In this document: in pieces, positions 53,001-62,166 of the stretch
How the letters are laid out: each line of letters opens with the position of its first letter
Numbering within the stretch: the stretch's first letter is position 1
Origin: Candidatus Eremiobacterota bacterium
GTDB lineage: Bacteria; Vulcanimicrobiota; Vulcanimicrobiia; Vulcanimicrobiales; Vulcanimicrobiaceae
Length of the DNA stretch: 64,000 nucleotides
Reading direction: 5' to 3'
Assembly (NCBI GenBank): GCA_019240525.1
Contig: JAFAYE010000001.1
Coordinates: 779,300-843,299, forward strand
Made by a program: the position numbers and the translations under genes
The notes under the pieces: generated by a model
Databases searched by the model: none
Told to the model about the DNA's origin: nothing
What the model saw: only the letters and a program-made list of their open reading frames with translations

Positions 53001-53446
53001 TGAAGGTCCGCAAATGACGGATTGCGGCGATCATCGGCGGCATCGAGACGTCCGCGCGAAACAAAACGGCCTTCTGCGCGCGCCAGCACTTCCTCATCGG
53101 CGTCAAAGATAATGCCTTCCACGCCGAGGACGTTGCGCCGCTGCCACGTGACACGTCCGCGGACCGAAATCGGTCGTTCGAGCGGCACGGGTCTCCGAAA
53201 GCGAACGTTGACGCTGGCCGTCACGCCGCGGTGCCCCGCAAAGCCCGCTGCGTGGGCCATCGCTTCGTCGAGCAACGCCATGACGATGCCTCCGTGCGCG
53301 ATGCCACGCCAGCCTTGGAACGCGGGCGCAACGGTCAGCCGCGCCAGCACGCCCTCACCATCGCGATCGAAGTGAACGTGCATGCCGATCGGATTGGCGG
53401 GACCGCACGCGAAGCAGTTTCCGTCGTCGAAAGGTACGTTGCTCAT
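52997..53446 (-). CDS. PaaI/YiiD-type hotdog-fold thioesterase
   Basis: 149 residues, single hotdog fold: GNCFACGPANPIGMHVHF opening, WRGIAHGGIVMALLDEAMAHAA (the HGG motif), VTASVNVRFRRPVPLERPISVRGRV. Acyl-CoA thioesterase of unknown substrate; the CFACG/NP start is typical of a PaaI subfamily. The ATG (53446) overlaps the phosphoesterase stop as ATGA. Confidence 0.88.
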   Translation of the reverse strand: MSNVPFDDGNCFACGPANPIGMHVHFDRDGEGVLARLTVAPAFQGWRGIAHGGIVMALLDEAMAHAAGFAGHRGVTASVNVRFRRPVPLERPISVRGRVTWQRRNVLGVEGIIFDADEEVLARAEGRFVSRGRLDAADDRRNPSFADLQ

Positions 53447-54168
53447 CGTCCGACACTGAGGCGATCGATCAGAAAGGGCGGCAAACCGATAGCCTGCATT
53501 TTTTCCTGCACTCGCGCTATCGGATATTCGTAGCGAATCCACTCTACCCGTTGCGCCAGAGTGTCATAAAAGGTGAAGCATGCCTGCGGATTGAGATCCC
53601 GGGGTTGGCCGATGCTGCCGACGTCGATGATGTATCGCTTATCGGCCTCCAAGGTCAGCTCGCCGCCCTTCTGCATGTGCCGGTGCCCGATGGTTCCATC
53701 GGCATCGCGCACCCAATACTCAGCGATGTGCGTGTGTCCCACAAAAACGATTCGCGCGTCGGTTCGCTCGAAGGCGCGCGCGGCGGTGGCCTTGTCGAGA
53801 ATGTATTCGAAGTAGTCGACCGGCGCGCCGTGAACCAGCAAAAATTCGGGCAGGCGCAACTCGTACGGAAGCGCATTGAGCCACGTGCGGCTGACATCAT
53901 CGAGCATGCTCTGGGTCCAACCGATCGCCGACCGCGCGGCCGCGTTGAAGTTCTCGACACCGAAATTCTCCACCGCCGCAAGATCGTGGTTGCCCAGCAC
54001 CGCATGCCGACAGCGAGCCTGCAGCACCGCGACGCACTCGTTGGGGTTCGGCCCGTATCCGACGACGTCGCCAAGCGAAACGAGCGAATCGTCGGCTTCC
54101 ATGTGGGCTAGCGCGCGCTCGAGCGACTCCAGGTTTGCGTGGACGTCGGAAACGATGGCGTACCGCAT
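53443..54168 (-). CDS. Calcineurin-like metallophosphoesterase
   Basis: 241 residues. Metal-site motifs in order: SDVHANLESL (DxH), LGDVVGYGPNPNEC (GDxxGxGP), LGNHD (GNHD), LVHGAP, VGHTHIAEYW (GHTH) and VDVGSIGQPRD-type IDVGSIGQPRD. This is the YfcE/ApaH-like group often acting on cyclic nucleotides or bis-phosphoadenosines; substrate unknown. ATG at 54168, 5 bp after hisC. Confidence 0.92.
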   Translation of the reverse strand: MRYAIVSDVHANLESLERALAHMEADDSLVSLGDVVGYGPNPNECVAVLQARCRHAVLGNHDLAAVENFGVENFNAAARSAIGWTQSMLDDVSRTWLNALPYELRLPEFLLVHGAPVDYFEYILDKATAARAFERTDARIVFVGHTHIAEYWVRDADGTIGHRHMQKGGELTLEADKRYIIDVGSIGQPRDLNPQACFTFYDTLAQRVEWIRYEYPIARVQEKMQAIGLPPFLIDRLSVGR

Positions 54169-54173
54169 GCTGC

Positions 54174-55280
54174 TTAGACGCAGACCTGGGCGAGCACCGA
54201 GCGCAACGCACCGGCGAAGGCGGCACGCATCGGTTCGGTTCCCGCGCTAACCCGAATGTAGGAATCGAGCGGGGGTGCCCCCGGCTTGCGAATCCACACG
54301 CCGCGTGCCAGCAACTCGCGCACGACCATCGTCGCGCGTTCGGGCGTCTCCATCTCAATGCAAACGAAGTTCGTCGCCGATTCGATGTATCTGCGCCCGA
54401 GCGCGCGAGCGAGGCGATAGTACTCGTCGCGCGCTCGCGCCGTCTCGTCGACGACGTAACGACGGAACTCTTCGTCCCCCAACGATGCCAGGGCCCCTAT
54501 CTGCGCGTTCCGATTGACTCCGTAATGAAGGCGAATCTTCTGAAACGCGCGCGCGTTACGTTCGCTTAAGAGCGCGTATCCAATCCGCGCGCCCGCCATT
54601 CCGTATGCTTTGGAAAACGTCCGAAGGCGAATCAGCCGGTCGGAAAAAACCGGATCGAACAACTCGTTCTCATCGACGAAGTCGGCGTAGGCTTCGTCGA
54701 GCAGCAGCAGTGCATCGTCGGAAAGCGCCTCGTAGAAGCGCTCGACCTCGGCCTTGGGAATGAAACGACCGCTGGGATTGTCGGGATTGGCCAGGTAGAC
54801 GACGGGCGGCGTCTCGCGACGTGCAGCGGCGAGCAGTGCTTCGCAGTCGGGCGTCCCCTCGTCGCGATACGGCACCTCGATCAGCCGGCCGCCATAGCCG
54901 GCGACGTGATACGCGAAGGTTGGATAGGTGCCGCGCGTCGTTAGCGAAGCTTGCTCTGGCGCCATGAATGCGCGTACCGCCAAGCCCATGAGCTCGTCGA
55001 TGCCGGAACCGACGACGATCTGCTCCGGACGGCAACGATGCTTTGCCGCCAACGCGTCGCGAAGGTCGAGCGATTCAGGATCCCCGTACCAAGCTAAACG
55101 CGGCAGCTCTGCAGTCATGGAGGCAAGAGCCTTCGGCGACAGCCCAAACGCGCTTTCATTCGCTCCCAAACGCACCAGCTCGCGCTGGCCGGTCTCACGC
55201 ATGAGCTGCTCGGGCCCAACGAAAGGCGTAGTAGCTGGAATCGCCTCAACCGCGGCGGTCGGGCGAATCACGTGGCGCAT
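54174..55280 (-). CDS. hisC: Histidinol-phosphate aminotransferase-like enzyme
   Basis: 368-residue fold-type I PLP aminotransferase. Features: LGANESAFGLSPKAL, VVGSGIDELMGLAVRAF, YLANPDNPSGRF, LLLDEAYADF and TFSKAYGMAGARIGY with the PLP lysine. HisC family is clear; because no other his genes are near, it could act on aromatic amino acids. ATG at 55280 overlaps the moeA stop by 13 bases. Confidence 0.88.
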   Translation of the reverse strand: MRHVIRPTAAVEAIPATTPFVGPEQLMRETGQRELVRLGANESAFGLSPKALASMTAELPRLAWYGDPESLDLRDALAAKHRCRPEQIVVGSGIDELMGLAVRAFMAPEQASLTTRGTYPTFAYHVAGYGGRLIEVPYRDEGTPDCEALLAAARRETPPVVYLANPDNPSGRFIPKAEVERFYEALSDDALLLLDEAYADFVDENELFDPVFSDRLIRLRTFSKAYGMAGARIGYALLSERNARAFQKIRLHYGVNRNAQIGALASLGDEEFRRYVVDETARARDEYYRLARALGRRYIESATNFVCIEMETPERATMVVRELLARGVWIRKPGAPPLDSYIRVSAGTEPMRAAFAGALRSVLAQVCV

Positions 55281-56524
55281 CCTTCGAGATAACGATGAAC
55301 GGTCACGCTTTTCCCTGAGAACCATTCCTCGTCGTTTTCGTGCATGATGACATATCCGTCCGAGCGGGCGGTGAGACTGACCGAGAAGGAACGCAATGCC
55401 AGCGGGTGCGCGTCCGGCATCGAACCTTCCCCTTGCAACCGCACGGGAACGTACCACGTCCATCCGGCGCGGCTGCGCAACGGTTCGGCCAATCGCGCAT
55501 CGATGGTTGGCGAGTCGACCCGGCCTCCAGTTAACGCCGCGACAATTGGAGTGCAGACCGCTTCGAGCATCATGAGTGCCGATGTCGGATTGCCCGGTAA
55601 ACCGATGATGGGTTTGCCGGCGTGTGCTGCGAAGAGCGTCGGCTTTCCCGGCTTCACGCGAATGCCATGGACGACGATGCCGGGATCGGCAATCGCCGTC
55701 ACCGCGCGCGGCAAACGATCGCGCTCGCCGACCGACGAACCGCCGGTGACGACGACGGCATCGCACTCACGGAGTGCGGCGTCGAGAGCGGCCTCGAATT
55801 CGCGCGCCTCGTCAGGCAACGTTGGATAATGTCGCGGACGCGCACCCATTGCTTGGAGGGACGCTGCAACGACATAGCGGTTCGAATCGCGAATTTGACC
55901 GAGCCGCGGCCTCTCACTCGGATCGATCAGTTCGTCGCCACTTGAAAACACGGCAATAACCGGCCGGCGGTAAACGGGTACCGCCGAAACTCCGAGCGTC
56001 GCCAGCACGCCGATTTCGGCGGCGCGAATTCGTCGGGAGGCCGGCAGAATCGTCTCGCCGCGTCGCATATCGGCACCTCGCTCGGCGACGTTCTCCCCCG
56101 GCGCAATGCGACCACGAACGATGACGCTATTCCCGTCGACCCGTACTTCTTCGATCGGCACGACCGCGTCGGCATCCTTTGGAAGCACGCCTCCGGTCGG
56201 AATTGCCGCGGCGCTCCCCTCCGCGATCGCTTGGTGCGACGCATCCCCCATGCGTACACCATCGACACGTTGAAAGGTTCCCGGCGTTGCCCGAGCCCGC
56301 AGCGCGAAGCCGTCCATGAGCGAACGCATCGTGCTGGGGTAATCCGCGTCTGCCGCAATTGGCTCGGCCAAGATTCGGCCGTGCGCCCCGTCGAGCGCGA
56401 CAGACTCCGTCTGCGGCCGTGGCGGCCTCACACGTGAAAGAAACGTCACGATTGCCTGACCAGGCGCAAGCAATCGGTCTACCGCAAATCCGGTCTCCGG
56501 TAGGACTGGATTTACGGGCTGCAT
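55268..56524 (-). CDS. moeA: Molybdopterin molybdenumtransferase MoeA
   Basis: 418 residues from ATG 56524. Inserts molybdate into adenylylated molybdopterin. Motifs: MRSLMDGFALRA, AAIPTGGVLPKDADAVVPIEEV, ADMRRGETIL, VVTGGSSVGERDRL, PGKPTLFA and GLPGNPTSALMML. Starts at 56542 or 56551 are also possible and would overlap serS, which begins divergently at 56541; the GGAG within 56538-56541 favours the 56524 start. Complements moaB/moaC 25 kb away. Confidence 0.93.
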   Translation of the reverse strand: MQPVNPVLPETGFAVDRLLAPGQAIVTFLSRVRPPRPQTESVALDGAHGRILAEPIAADADYPSTMRSLMDGFALRARATPGTFQRVDGVRMGDASHQAIAEGSAAAIPTGGVLPKDADAVVPIEEVRVDGNSVIVRGRIAPGENVAERGADMRRGETILPASRRIRAAEIGVLATLGVSAVPVYRRPVIAVFSSGDELIDPSERPRLGQIRDSNRYVVAASLQAMGARPRHYPTLPDEAREFEAALDAALRECDAVVVTGGSSVGERDRLPRAVTAIADPGIVVHGIRVKPGKPTLFAAHAGKPIIGLPGNPTSALMMLEAVCTPIVAALTGGRVDSPTIDARLAEPLRSRAGWTWYVPVRLQGEGSMPDAHPLALRSFSVSLTARSDGYVIMHENDEEWFSGKSVTVHRYLEGCAT

Positions 56525-56540
56525 AAGGGCGCGTTTCTCC

Positions 56541-57839
56541 ATGCTCGACATCGCTTTGATTCGGCGCGATCCCGACCGCGTACGAAACGCTCTTCGTCGA
56601 CGCGGGCTCGATCCATCACCGATCGACGACGTTCTGCGTTACGATGAAGAGTACCGCTCCACGCTGACGGCCGTCGAGCGAGCGAAGGCCGAACGAAATC
56701 AACTCTCGGCCGCGATCGCACAAGCCCCGGACAAAGCGGCTGCCGCGCGTGACTTGCGACCGGAGCTCGACGAACTCGCAGCGCGCATTGCGCAGTTCGA
56801 AGAGCAGACGCGTTCGCTCTCGCCCACTGCCGCAGATTCACGGGTGCGCGCATTGCTTGAGAACATGCCCAACGTACTCGACGACTCGGTTCCGGATGGC
56901 CGTGACGAGAGTTCGAACGTTGAGTTGCGCCGCTGGGGCGAGCCTCGGCGGTTCGAGTCTGTGCCGAAGCCGCACTGGGAGCTTGGCGAGCGCTTGGGAA
57001 TCCTGGATTTCGGGCGCGCCGCCAAACTCTCGGGAAGCCGGTTCGCGGTGATCTCCGGCAAGGGGGCTCGCCTCGCGCGCGCGCTCGCGGCGTTCTTTCT
57101 CGATCGCGCCGCCGAACGCGGATACGTCGAAATCGCGCCGCCGCTTCTGGTCTCGCGCCAGACCATGTGGTCGACGGGGCAGTTGAGCAAGTTTGCCGAC
57201 GCGATGTTTGCCGATGCGGACGCCGATCTCTTCATGATACCAACGTCGGAAGTTCCGCTGACCGCTTTCCATGCTGACGAGATACTCGACCTAAAGGATT
57301 TGCCGCTCAAGTACGCGGCCGACACTCAATGTTTTCGAAAAGAAGCCGGTGCCGCGGGAAAGGATACCCGAGGGCTGATGCGACAGCATCAGTTCGAAAA
57401 AGTCGAGCTCGTTTGGATTTCGACTCCCGACGCGTCGTTTGAGGCGCTCGAATCCCTCACCCACGACGCCGAATCGCTGTTGCAGGAACTGGCGCTTCCG
57501 TACCGCGTCGTCGCGCTCTGTGCCGGCGATATGGGTTTCAACGCTGCGAAGACCTATGATATCGAAGTATGGATTCCCAGCGCGCAGACCTATCGCGAGA
57601 TTAGCTCGTGCTCGAACTGCACCGACTTTCAGGCGCGGCGCGCATCGATTCGATTTCGTCGCGACAACCGAGCGAAACCGGAGTTCGCGCACACGCTCAA
57701 CGGCTCGGGACTCGCGATCGGTCGAACGCTCATCGCCATTATGGAGAACTATCAGCGACCTGACGGCTCCATCGAACTCCCGCCGGTGCTGCAGCCTTAC
57801 GCGGGGTTTTCTCTGCTCTCCACCGGAGCTAATGCTTAG
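56541..57839 (+). CDS. serS: Seryl-tRNA synthetase
   Basis: 432-residue class II synthetase. N-terminal antiparallel coiled coil (RVRNALRRRGLDPS...AAIAQAPDKAAAARDLRPELDELAARIAQFEEQTRSL), motif 2 (YAADTQCFRKEAGAAGKDTRGLMRQHQFEKVELV), motif 3 (LNGSGLAIGRTLIAIMENYQ). ATG is 16 bp from divergent moeA so its promoter must lie inside moeA. TAG overlaps the stop of the convergent regulator. Confidence 0.97.
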   Translation: MLDIALIRRDPDRVRNALRRRGLDPSPIDDVLRYDEEYRSTLTAVERAKAERNQLSAAIAQAPDKAAAARDLRPELDELAARIAQFEEQTRSLSPTAADSRVRALLENMPNVLDDSVPDGRDESSNVELRRWGEPRRFESVPKPHWELGERLGILDFGRAAKLSGSRFAVISGKGARLARALAAFFLDRAAERGYVEIAPPLLVSRQTMWSTGQLSKFADAMFADADADLFMIPTSEVPLTAFHADEILDLKDLPLKYAADTQCFRKEAGAAGKDTRGLMRQHQFEKVELVWISTPDASFEALESLTHDAESLLQELALPYRVVALCAGDMGFNAAKTYDIEVWIPSAQTYREISSCSNCTDFQARRASIRFRRDNRAKPEFAHTLNGSGLAIGRTLIAIMENYQRPDGSIELPPVLQPYAGFSLLSTGANA

Positions 57840-58783
57840 GAGACGTCCTGGATGAGCTCGAGCAATACTTCGCGGTCGAGATAGCGGATGTGCCCGTGTT
57901 CGCGTCGCAGCGCCTTGCGAGATTCGAGCTCCGCAATCGCTCGTGCCGCAACTTCCTTGACGGTTCCACCCGCGGCGGCAATCTGCGATTGCGTGATCGT
58001 CGAGAGCGAAGCCGAGGCCGGGACGAGTCCGCGCTCCGGCATCGCGTAGGGAAGCAAGACTCGCGCGATGCGTCCCAAAATCGGTAACGAGCCTTGAATC
58101 GCGAGCGCGTCGGCTAACAGCCGAATTCGCTGCGCCATCACGACGCCCAGTCCATTGGTGAGCTGAGGATACCGTTCCGCGATGCGTGAGACGACTTCCC
58201 AGGGAATCTTCAAGACGTGCGCCGTTTTCGAGAACACGGCAATGCGCGCCATCTTGAATCCGCGGTCGAAGTATTCGGCAACTCCGAAGAGCTCGTAGGG
58301 AAAAATCTCATACAAGATGCGCTCGCGTTCGCGTCCGCCGCCATTGGCGCGCGCAACGATTCCTTCGGTGACCATTCCGAGATGGGGCCAGTCACTATTT
58401 TCGGCCACAAGCGTCTGTCCGCGACGCCCGGTTTGCCAGATGGCGGCGGCGGCGAGCTCGGCGCGCACGGCGGCGTCCAGTCCGGCGAAGGCCGGACAGC
58501 GGCTGAGATGCTGCGCGGCAGAGTTTCGATCGAGGCCCTCGCCGGACCGATGCGTTAAACGTAACTGCCACACACGGTTCGCGACGCGACGCGTTTCCAC
58601 GACGAACCGATCGGGACGATCTTGCGTGATGCGCGATGAAAGCGCCCGCGGTTCGTTTTCGGTGATAAGGGTTAGCGAGGCGCCCGATGGAAGACCGTCA
58701 AGGGCTTTTCGGATCAGATCCGGGCGCTCCCAGGCCGGAAGACCCCGCAGATCGATTTCGGCTGGCTGTACCACTCTCGTCAC
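57836..58783 (-). CDS. CRP/FNR-type regulator with N-terminal DUF2249 domain
   Basis: 315 residues. Residues about 8-76 match DUF2249 (EIDLRGLPAWERPDLIRKALDGLPSGASLTLITENEPRALSSRI...WQLRLTH); about 90-210 form a cyclic-nucleotide-type beta roll (CPAFAGLDAAVRAELA, GMVTEGIVARAN, FPYELFGVAEYF), and about 225-305 a winged helix (SLSTITQSQIAAAGGTVKEVAARAIAELESRKAL). DUF2249 proteins accompany nitrogen-oxide and haem pathways. Effector unknown; few acidic/Arg residues of a cAMP pocket are visible. GTG start. Next to a cytochrome c gene. Confidence 0.85.
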   Translation of the reverse strand: MTRVVQPAEIDLRGLPAWERPDLIRKALDGLPSGASLTLITENEPRALSSRITQDRPDRFVVETRRVANRVWQLRLTHRSGEGLDRNSAAQHLSRCPAFAGLDAAVRAELAAAAIWQTGRRGQTLVAENSDWPHLGMVTEGIVARANGGGRERERILYEIFPYELFGVAEYFDRGFKMARIAVFSKTAHVLKIPWEVVSRIAERYPQLTNGLGVVMAQRIRLLADALAIQGSLPILGRIARVLLPYAMPERGLVPASASLSTITQSQIAAAGGTVKEVAARAIAELESRKALRREHGHIRYLDREVLLELIQDVS

Positions 58784-58841
58784 GTTCTCGCCAAGCCAAG
58801 CGCTCTACTCCCTTAGAATGGGCGATCGAGAAGGAGTTAGC

Positions 58842-59354
58842 ATGTTAGGTTCTCAGGTTCGGCGTTTTTGCAGCTGCGTTGCGCTCGTAAGCACTGCTTG
58901 GGCGATGATGTCACTCAGCGCTTCGGCTCAGCCGACCGATTACCATTACAACACAGCGATGACTCAGGTCTACGGATCGCAGTATCCGATCACCGGACGT
59001 CTGGACGTTCAAGTCTTTCCCGACGGGACGCTGCGCGGTTACTATCACACCAGCTTCTACAAGCTGTACATCCCCGTCACCGGTGGACGCGACGCCGACT
59101 ATATTTGGCTCGATATCGGCCCATCGAGCGTCGATCTCGGCCTAGGAGCGGGACCACAAGGAAGGCTTCATGTGGTGGCGACGGTGAGCGGCGACGGTTC
59201 AATCCGCGGTCAAGTCTATCCGGAATCGGCAGCGGTGCTTTCTGGACTATCGGCGCAGTACGGTTTCGGCAGTTCACCGCCAGAGAGCGCCGGCAATCAG
59301 TACCTCTTCACGGCGCTGCCGTCGACGACGGTCGACCCGACGCCGAGCCCGTAG
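58842..59354 (+). CDS. Secreted hypothetical protein
   Basis: 170 residues, signal peptide (about 1-30, ending ASA), mature Tyr/Gly-rich beta-type domain (YQVYGSQYPITGRLDVQVFPDGTLRGYYHTSFYKLYIPVTGGRDADYIWLDIG...GLGAGPQGRLHVVATVSGDGSIRGQVY). No family recognised. ATG 58842 has a strong Shine-Dalgarno, AAGGAG, five bases upstream. Its last 47 bases overlap the cytochrome c gene on the other strand. Confidence 0.75.
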   Translation: MLGSQVRRFCSCVALVSTAWAMMSLSASAQPTDYHYNTAMTQVYGSQYPITGRLDVQVFPDGTLRGYYHTSFYKLYIPVTGGRDADYIWLDIGPSSVDLGLGAGPQGRLHVVATVSGDGSIRGQVYPESAAVLSGLSAQYGFGSSPPESAGNQYLFTALPSTTVDPTPSP

Positions 59355-59865
59355 ACGCGAGCGCGCTCCACGCGCGTTTCGCCGCCGGTGGAAGTGCGTC
59401 CATGTGCTTGAGAAAGAGCGCGAGTTGCCAGATTTGCGTGGGATCGAGCGATTTTCCGAATGAGGGCATTCCGGTAAAGCGGATGCCGTGGTCCACTTTC
59501 CAATAGGTTACGCCCTCCGGATCGTCTTCGACACCGTCTTGGGCGAGTTGCGGGGGATGCTGGTAGAGTCCGCGCGCGATGGCTGAGGGGTTCCCGTCGG
59601 CGGCGCCGTGACAAACGGCGCAATTTTGCGCATAGAGTCGAATCCCGGCAATGAGATTGGCATCGTTGAAGGTCAGGGGATCGGGAGCGCGGGGCGCTTC
59701 GCGCGCCATCGTCGCGTGCAAGGATGTCGAGGCCATCCACCGCTCGAGCTTCGACGGCTTCGCGTCAGCATTGGCGGGCAACGCTCCGGCTTTGACTCCG
59801 ATATACGCGCACAGTGCGATGGCGACCAATGCCGCAACGACTCCAAGAACGAATCCACGTGCCAT
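59308..59865 (-). CDS. Membrane-anchored c-type cytochrome
   Basis: 185 residues: N-terminal membrane helix (about 5-25) and one class I cytochrome c domain with haem motif CAVCH (C82, C85, H86) and distal Met133 in TGMPSFG. Resembles short-chain cytochromes of the alternative complex III/nitrite or alcohol oxidase type. Tail (after about 160) is Ala/Ser-rich, encoded on the strand opposite the secreted-protein 3' end. Adjacent DUF2249-CRP regulator and divergent efflux genes; regulation by that protein is a reasonable guess only. Confidence 0.85.
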   Translation of the reverse strand: MARGFVLGVVAALVAIALCAYIGVKAGALPANADAKPSKLERWMASTSLHATMAREAPRAPDPLTFNDANLIAGIRLYAQNCAVCHGAADGNPSAIARGLYQHPPQLAQDGVEDDPEGVTYWKVDHGIRFTGMPSFGKSLDPTQIWQLALFLKHMDALPPAAKRAWSALASTGSASGRPSSTAAP

Positions 59866-59953
59866 CGCGTTTGCTTCGACGCTAATCGGCGTTTAACCGG
59901 CGCACGGAAACTCTCCACTGCTTATCAGACGCTCGAGCTATCGTAAGAGCGTC

Positions 59954-61465
59954 ATGTCAAGCATCACGATTCCCGCTCCTCGAACGCTCGCCGGCGTACC
60001 CGGAATTCTCGCCAAGCTGCCGCACCGCTGGTGGTTGGCCGCGGCGCTGCTTTTCGCCGTGGGCATTTCCGCTTGGTTACTGGCGCGGTCTCACGCAAGC
60101 GTTCCTTTCGTCACCTCGCCAATCACCCAGACGACGTTGGTCGCTTCGGTAACGGCCTCGGGAACGGTCGACCCGCAGAACCTTATTTCGGTCGGCACAC
60201 AAGTCTCCGGCACGATCGCATCGCTTGCCGCTGACTATAACAGCAAGGTGAAGAAAGGCCAGGTTTTGGCTCGTCTCGATCCCAGTACGTTGCAAGCTCA
60301 ACTCACGCAAGCGCAAGCCGCGCTCATGCAAGCGCAAGCTCAGGCTGCGCAAGCTTCGGCGAGCGCAGAGGGCGCGGCGTCGGGGATCGGTATCGCCACC
60401 GCCGGAGCGACCGCCGAAGTTGCGGCAGTCGCGTCGGCCAGGGCTAACGTCACCAAGACTCAGGCGGCGCTCGTGCTGGCGCAAAAGACGGAGTCGCGCG
60501 ACGAAGCGCTGCTCGGACAGGGCTACGTCGCACAAAGCACGGTCGATACGGATCGTGCGAACGTGGCGCAAGACGAAAGCGATGTGGCGGCCGCGCAAGC
60601 CGCCGTTGCGCAAGCGCAGGCGCAGGACGTGGCAAGTAATGCGACCATCGATCAGAGCGCCTCAACGGCGCAAAGCCAGGAAGCGAGCACCCAGGCCGCC
60701 GAGGCGAATGTCGCGGCCGCCCAAGCAGTCGTTCGTCAAGATCAGCTGAATCTCGAACATGCCGTTATCATGTCGCCGGTCGACGGCACCGTCGTAGCGC
60801 GCGACGTCTCCGTCGGCCAAACCGTCGCTGCGTCGCTGCAGACGCCGACCCTCTTTTCCATCGCGCAAAATCTCGGCAAGATGGAAGTCGACATCAACGT
60901 GGGCGAGCCGGACATTGGCAACGTGAAGCCGGGCGACCCGGTGCAGTTTTCGGTGCTCGCCTATCCAAACGAAGTATTTCAAGGAGCGGTCGCGCAAGTG
61001 CGCATCAATCCGCAAACGCTCAACAACGTGGTGACCTACGATGTCGTGGTTTTTGCCACGAACGCCAGCGGCAAGCTCTTACCGGGAATGACCGCCAATG
61101 CGACGATCCAAGTCGCCAGCGTGCGCAATGCACTCACCGTTCCGGTCGCGGCGCTCCATACCCGCGCGCCGGCGACCACGCCGTGGGGTAGCGTGGACAG
61201 CGCGGCCTCGAGCGCGGCAATAGCATCGGGATCGAGCGCCCGCATCCTCGTCGATCGCAATGGTAAAGCAGTTCCCGTCCCAGTCCGCGTGCGGCTGACC
61301 AACGGTACCACGGCGGCCATCGAACCTCTGCAAGCCGGAACCGTGGCCGCCGGCGACCGCGTGATCATCGGCACGAACGCCGCGCACCGCTCCGCAACGA
61401 ACGATCAGAGTACGCGCTCGCCGATGAGCGGCGGCCCGGTCGGCTCCATGCGAGGTCTGCACTGA
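59954..61465 (+). CDS. MacA/HlyD-type periplasmic adaptor
   Basis: 503 residues. Membrane anchor (about 25-48), lipoyl halves (NLISVGTQVSGTIASLAADYNSKVKKGQVLARLDP and AVIMSPVDGTVVARDVSVGQTV) flanking a long Ala/Gln-rich helical hairpin (about 115-265), then beta-barrel and membrane-proximal domains (KMEVDINVGEPDIGNVKPGDPVQF). Couples the MacB-type ABC permease to an outer-membrane channel. Its TGA shares one base with the next ATG (TGATG). Confidence 0.92.
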   Translation: MSSITIPAPRTLAGVPGILAKLPHRWWLAAALLFAVGISAWLLARSHASVPFVTSPITQTTLVASVTASGTVDPQNLISVGTQVSGTIASLAADYNSKVKKGQVLARLDPSTLQAQLTQAQAALMQAQAQAAQASASAEGAASGIGIATAGATAEVAAVASARANVTKTQAALVLAQKTESRDEALLGQGYVAQSTVDTDRANVAQDESDVAAAQAAVAQAQAQDVASNATIDQSASTAQSQEASTQAAEANVAAAQAVVRQDQLNLEHAVIMSPVDGTVVARDVSVGQTVAASLQTPTLFSIAQNLGKMEVDINVGEPDIGNVKPGDPVQFSVLAYPNEVFQGAVAQVRINPQTLNNVVTYDVVVFATNASGKLLPGMTANATIQVASVRNALTVPVAALHTRAPATTPWGSVDSAASSAAIASGSSARILVDRNGKAVPVPVRVRLTNGTTAAIEPLQAGTVAAGDRVIIGTNAAHRSATNDQSTRSPMSGGPVGSMRGLH

Positions 61466-62166
61466 TGCGGCCGGTCGTCGAAGTCTCGAGCGTACGCAAG
61501 GAGTATGTGATGGGCAACGATCTCGTGTGCGCACTGCGCGGCGTCGATCTCGCCGTCGAACCCGGCGAGTTCGTCGCCGTGATGGGTCCGTCGGGGTCGG
61601 GAAAGTCGACCTTCATGCATCTCGTTGGATTGCTCGACACGCCGTCCGCGGGCACGTACCATTTCGAAGGCATCGAAGTCTCGCACCTGAGCGCCGACGA
61701 GCGCGCCGACATCCGCGGTCGGCGACTGGGCTTCGTCTTTCAGGCGTACAATCTTCTGCCGCGCACCAGCGCATCGGAGAATGTCGAACTTCCGATGGTT
61801 TATGCCGGCACTCCGGAATCGGAGCGAATCCAAATCGCGCTCGATAAACTCGAAATGGTCGGCATCCGTCACCTTGCGAATCATCATCCGAACCAAATGT
61901 CCGGCGGTCAGCAGCAGCGAGTCGCGATCGCACGTTCGCTCGTGAACAATCCGGGACTCATTCTCGCCGACGAGCCAACCGGCGCTTTGGACACGAAGAG
62001 CTCGCAAGACGTCATGCGGCTTTTCGCGCGGCTCAACGACGAACAAGGCATCACGATCATGCTGGTGACCCACGAACCCGACGTGGCCGCCTATGCGCGA
62101 CGAATCGTCACTTTTCGCGACGGGGTCATTACCGGCGATACCCTCAATGAAAGGCGCGCGGCATGA
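61465..62166 (+). CDS. MacB/LolD-type ABC transporter ATPase
   Basis: 233 residues. Walker A GPSGSGKST, Q-loop VFQAYNLLP, signature MSGGQQQRVAIARSL, Walker B LILADEPTGALD and H-loop VTHEPD. Powers export or mechanotransmission of a MacAB-type efflux or lipoprotein system. Overlaps its permease by ATGA (62163-62166). Confidence 0.93.
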   Translation: MRPVVEVSSVRKEYVMGNDLVCALRGVDLAVEPGEFVAVMGPSGSGKSTFMHLVGLLDTPSAGTYHFEGIEVSHLSADERADIRGRRLGFVFQAYNLLPRTSASENVELPMVYAGTPESERIQIALDKLEMVGIRHLANHHPNQMSGGQQQRVAIARSLVNNPGLILADEPTGALDTKSSQDVMRLFARLNDEQGITIMLVTHEPDVAAYARRIVTFRDGVITGDTLNERRAA

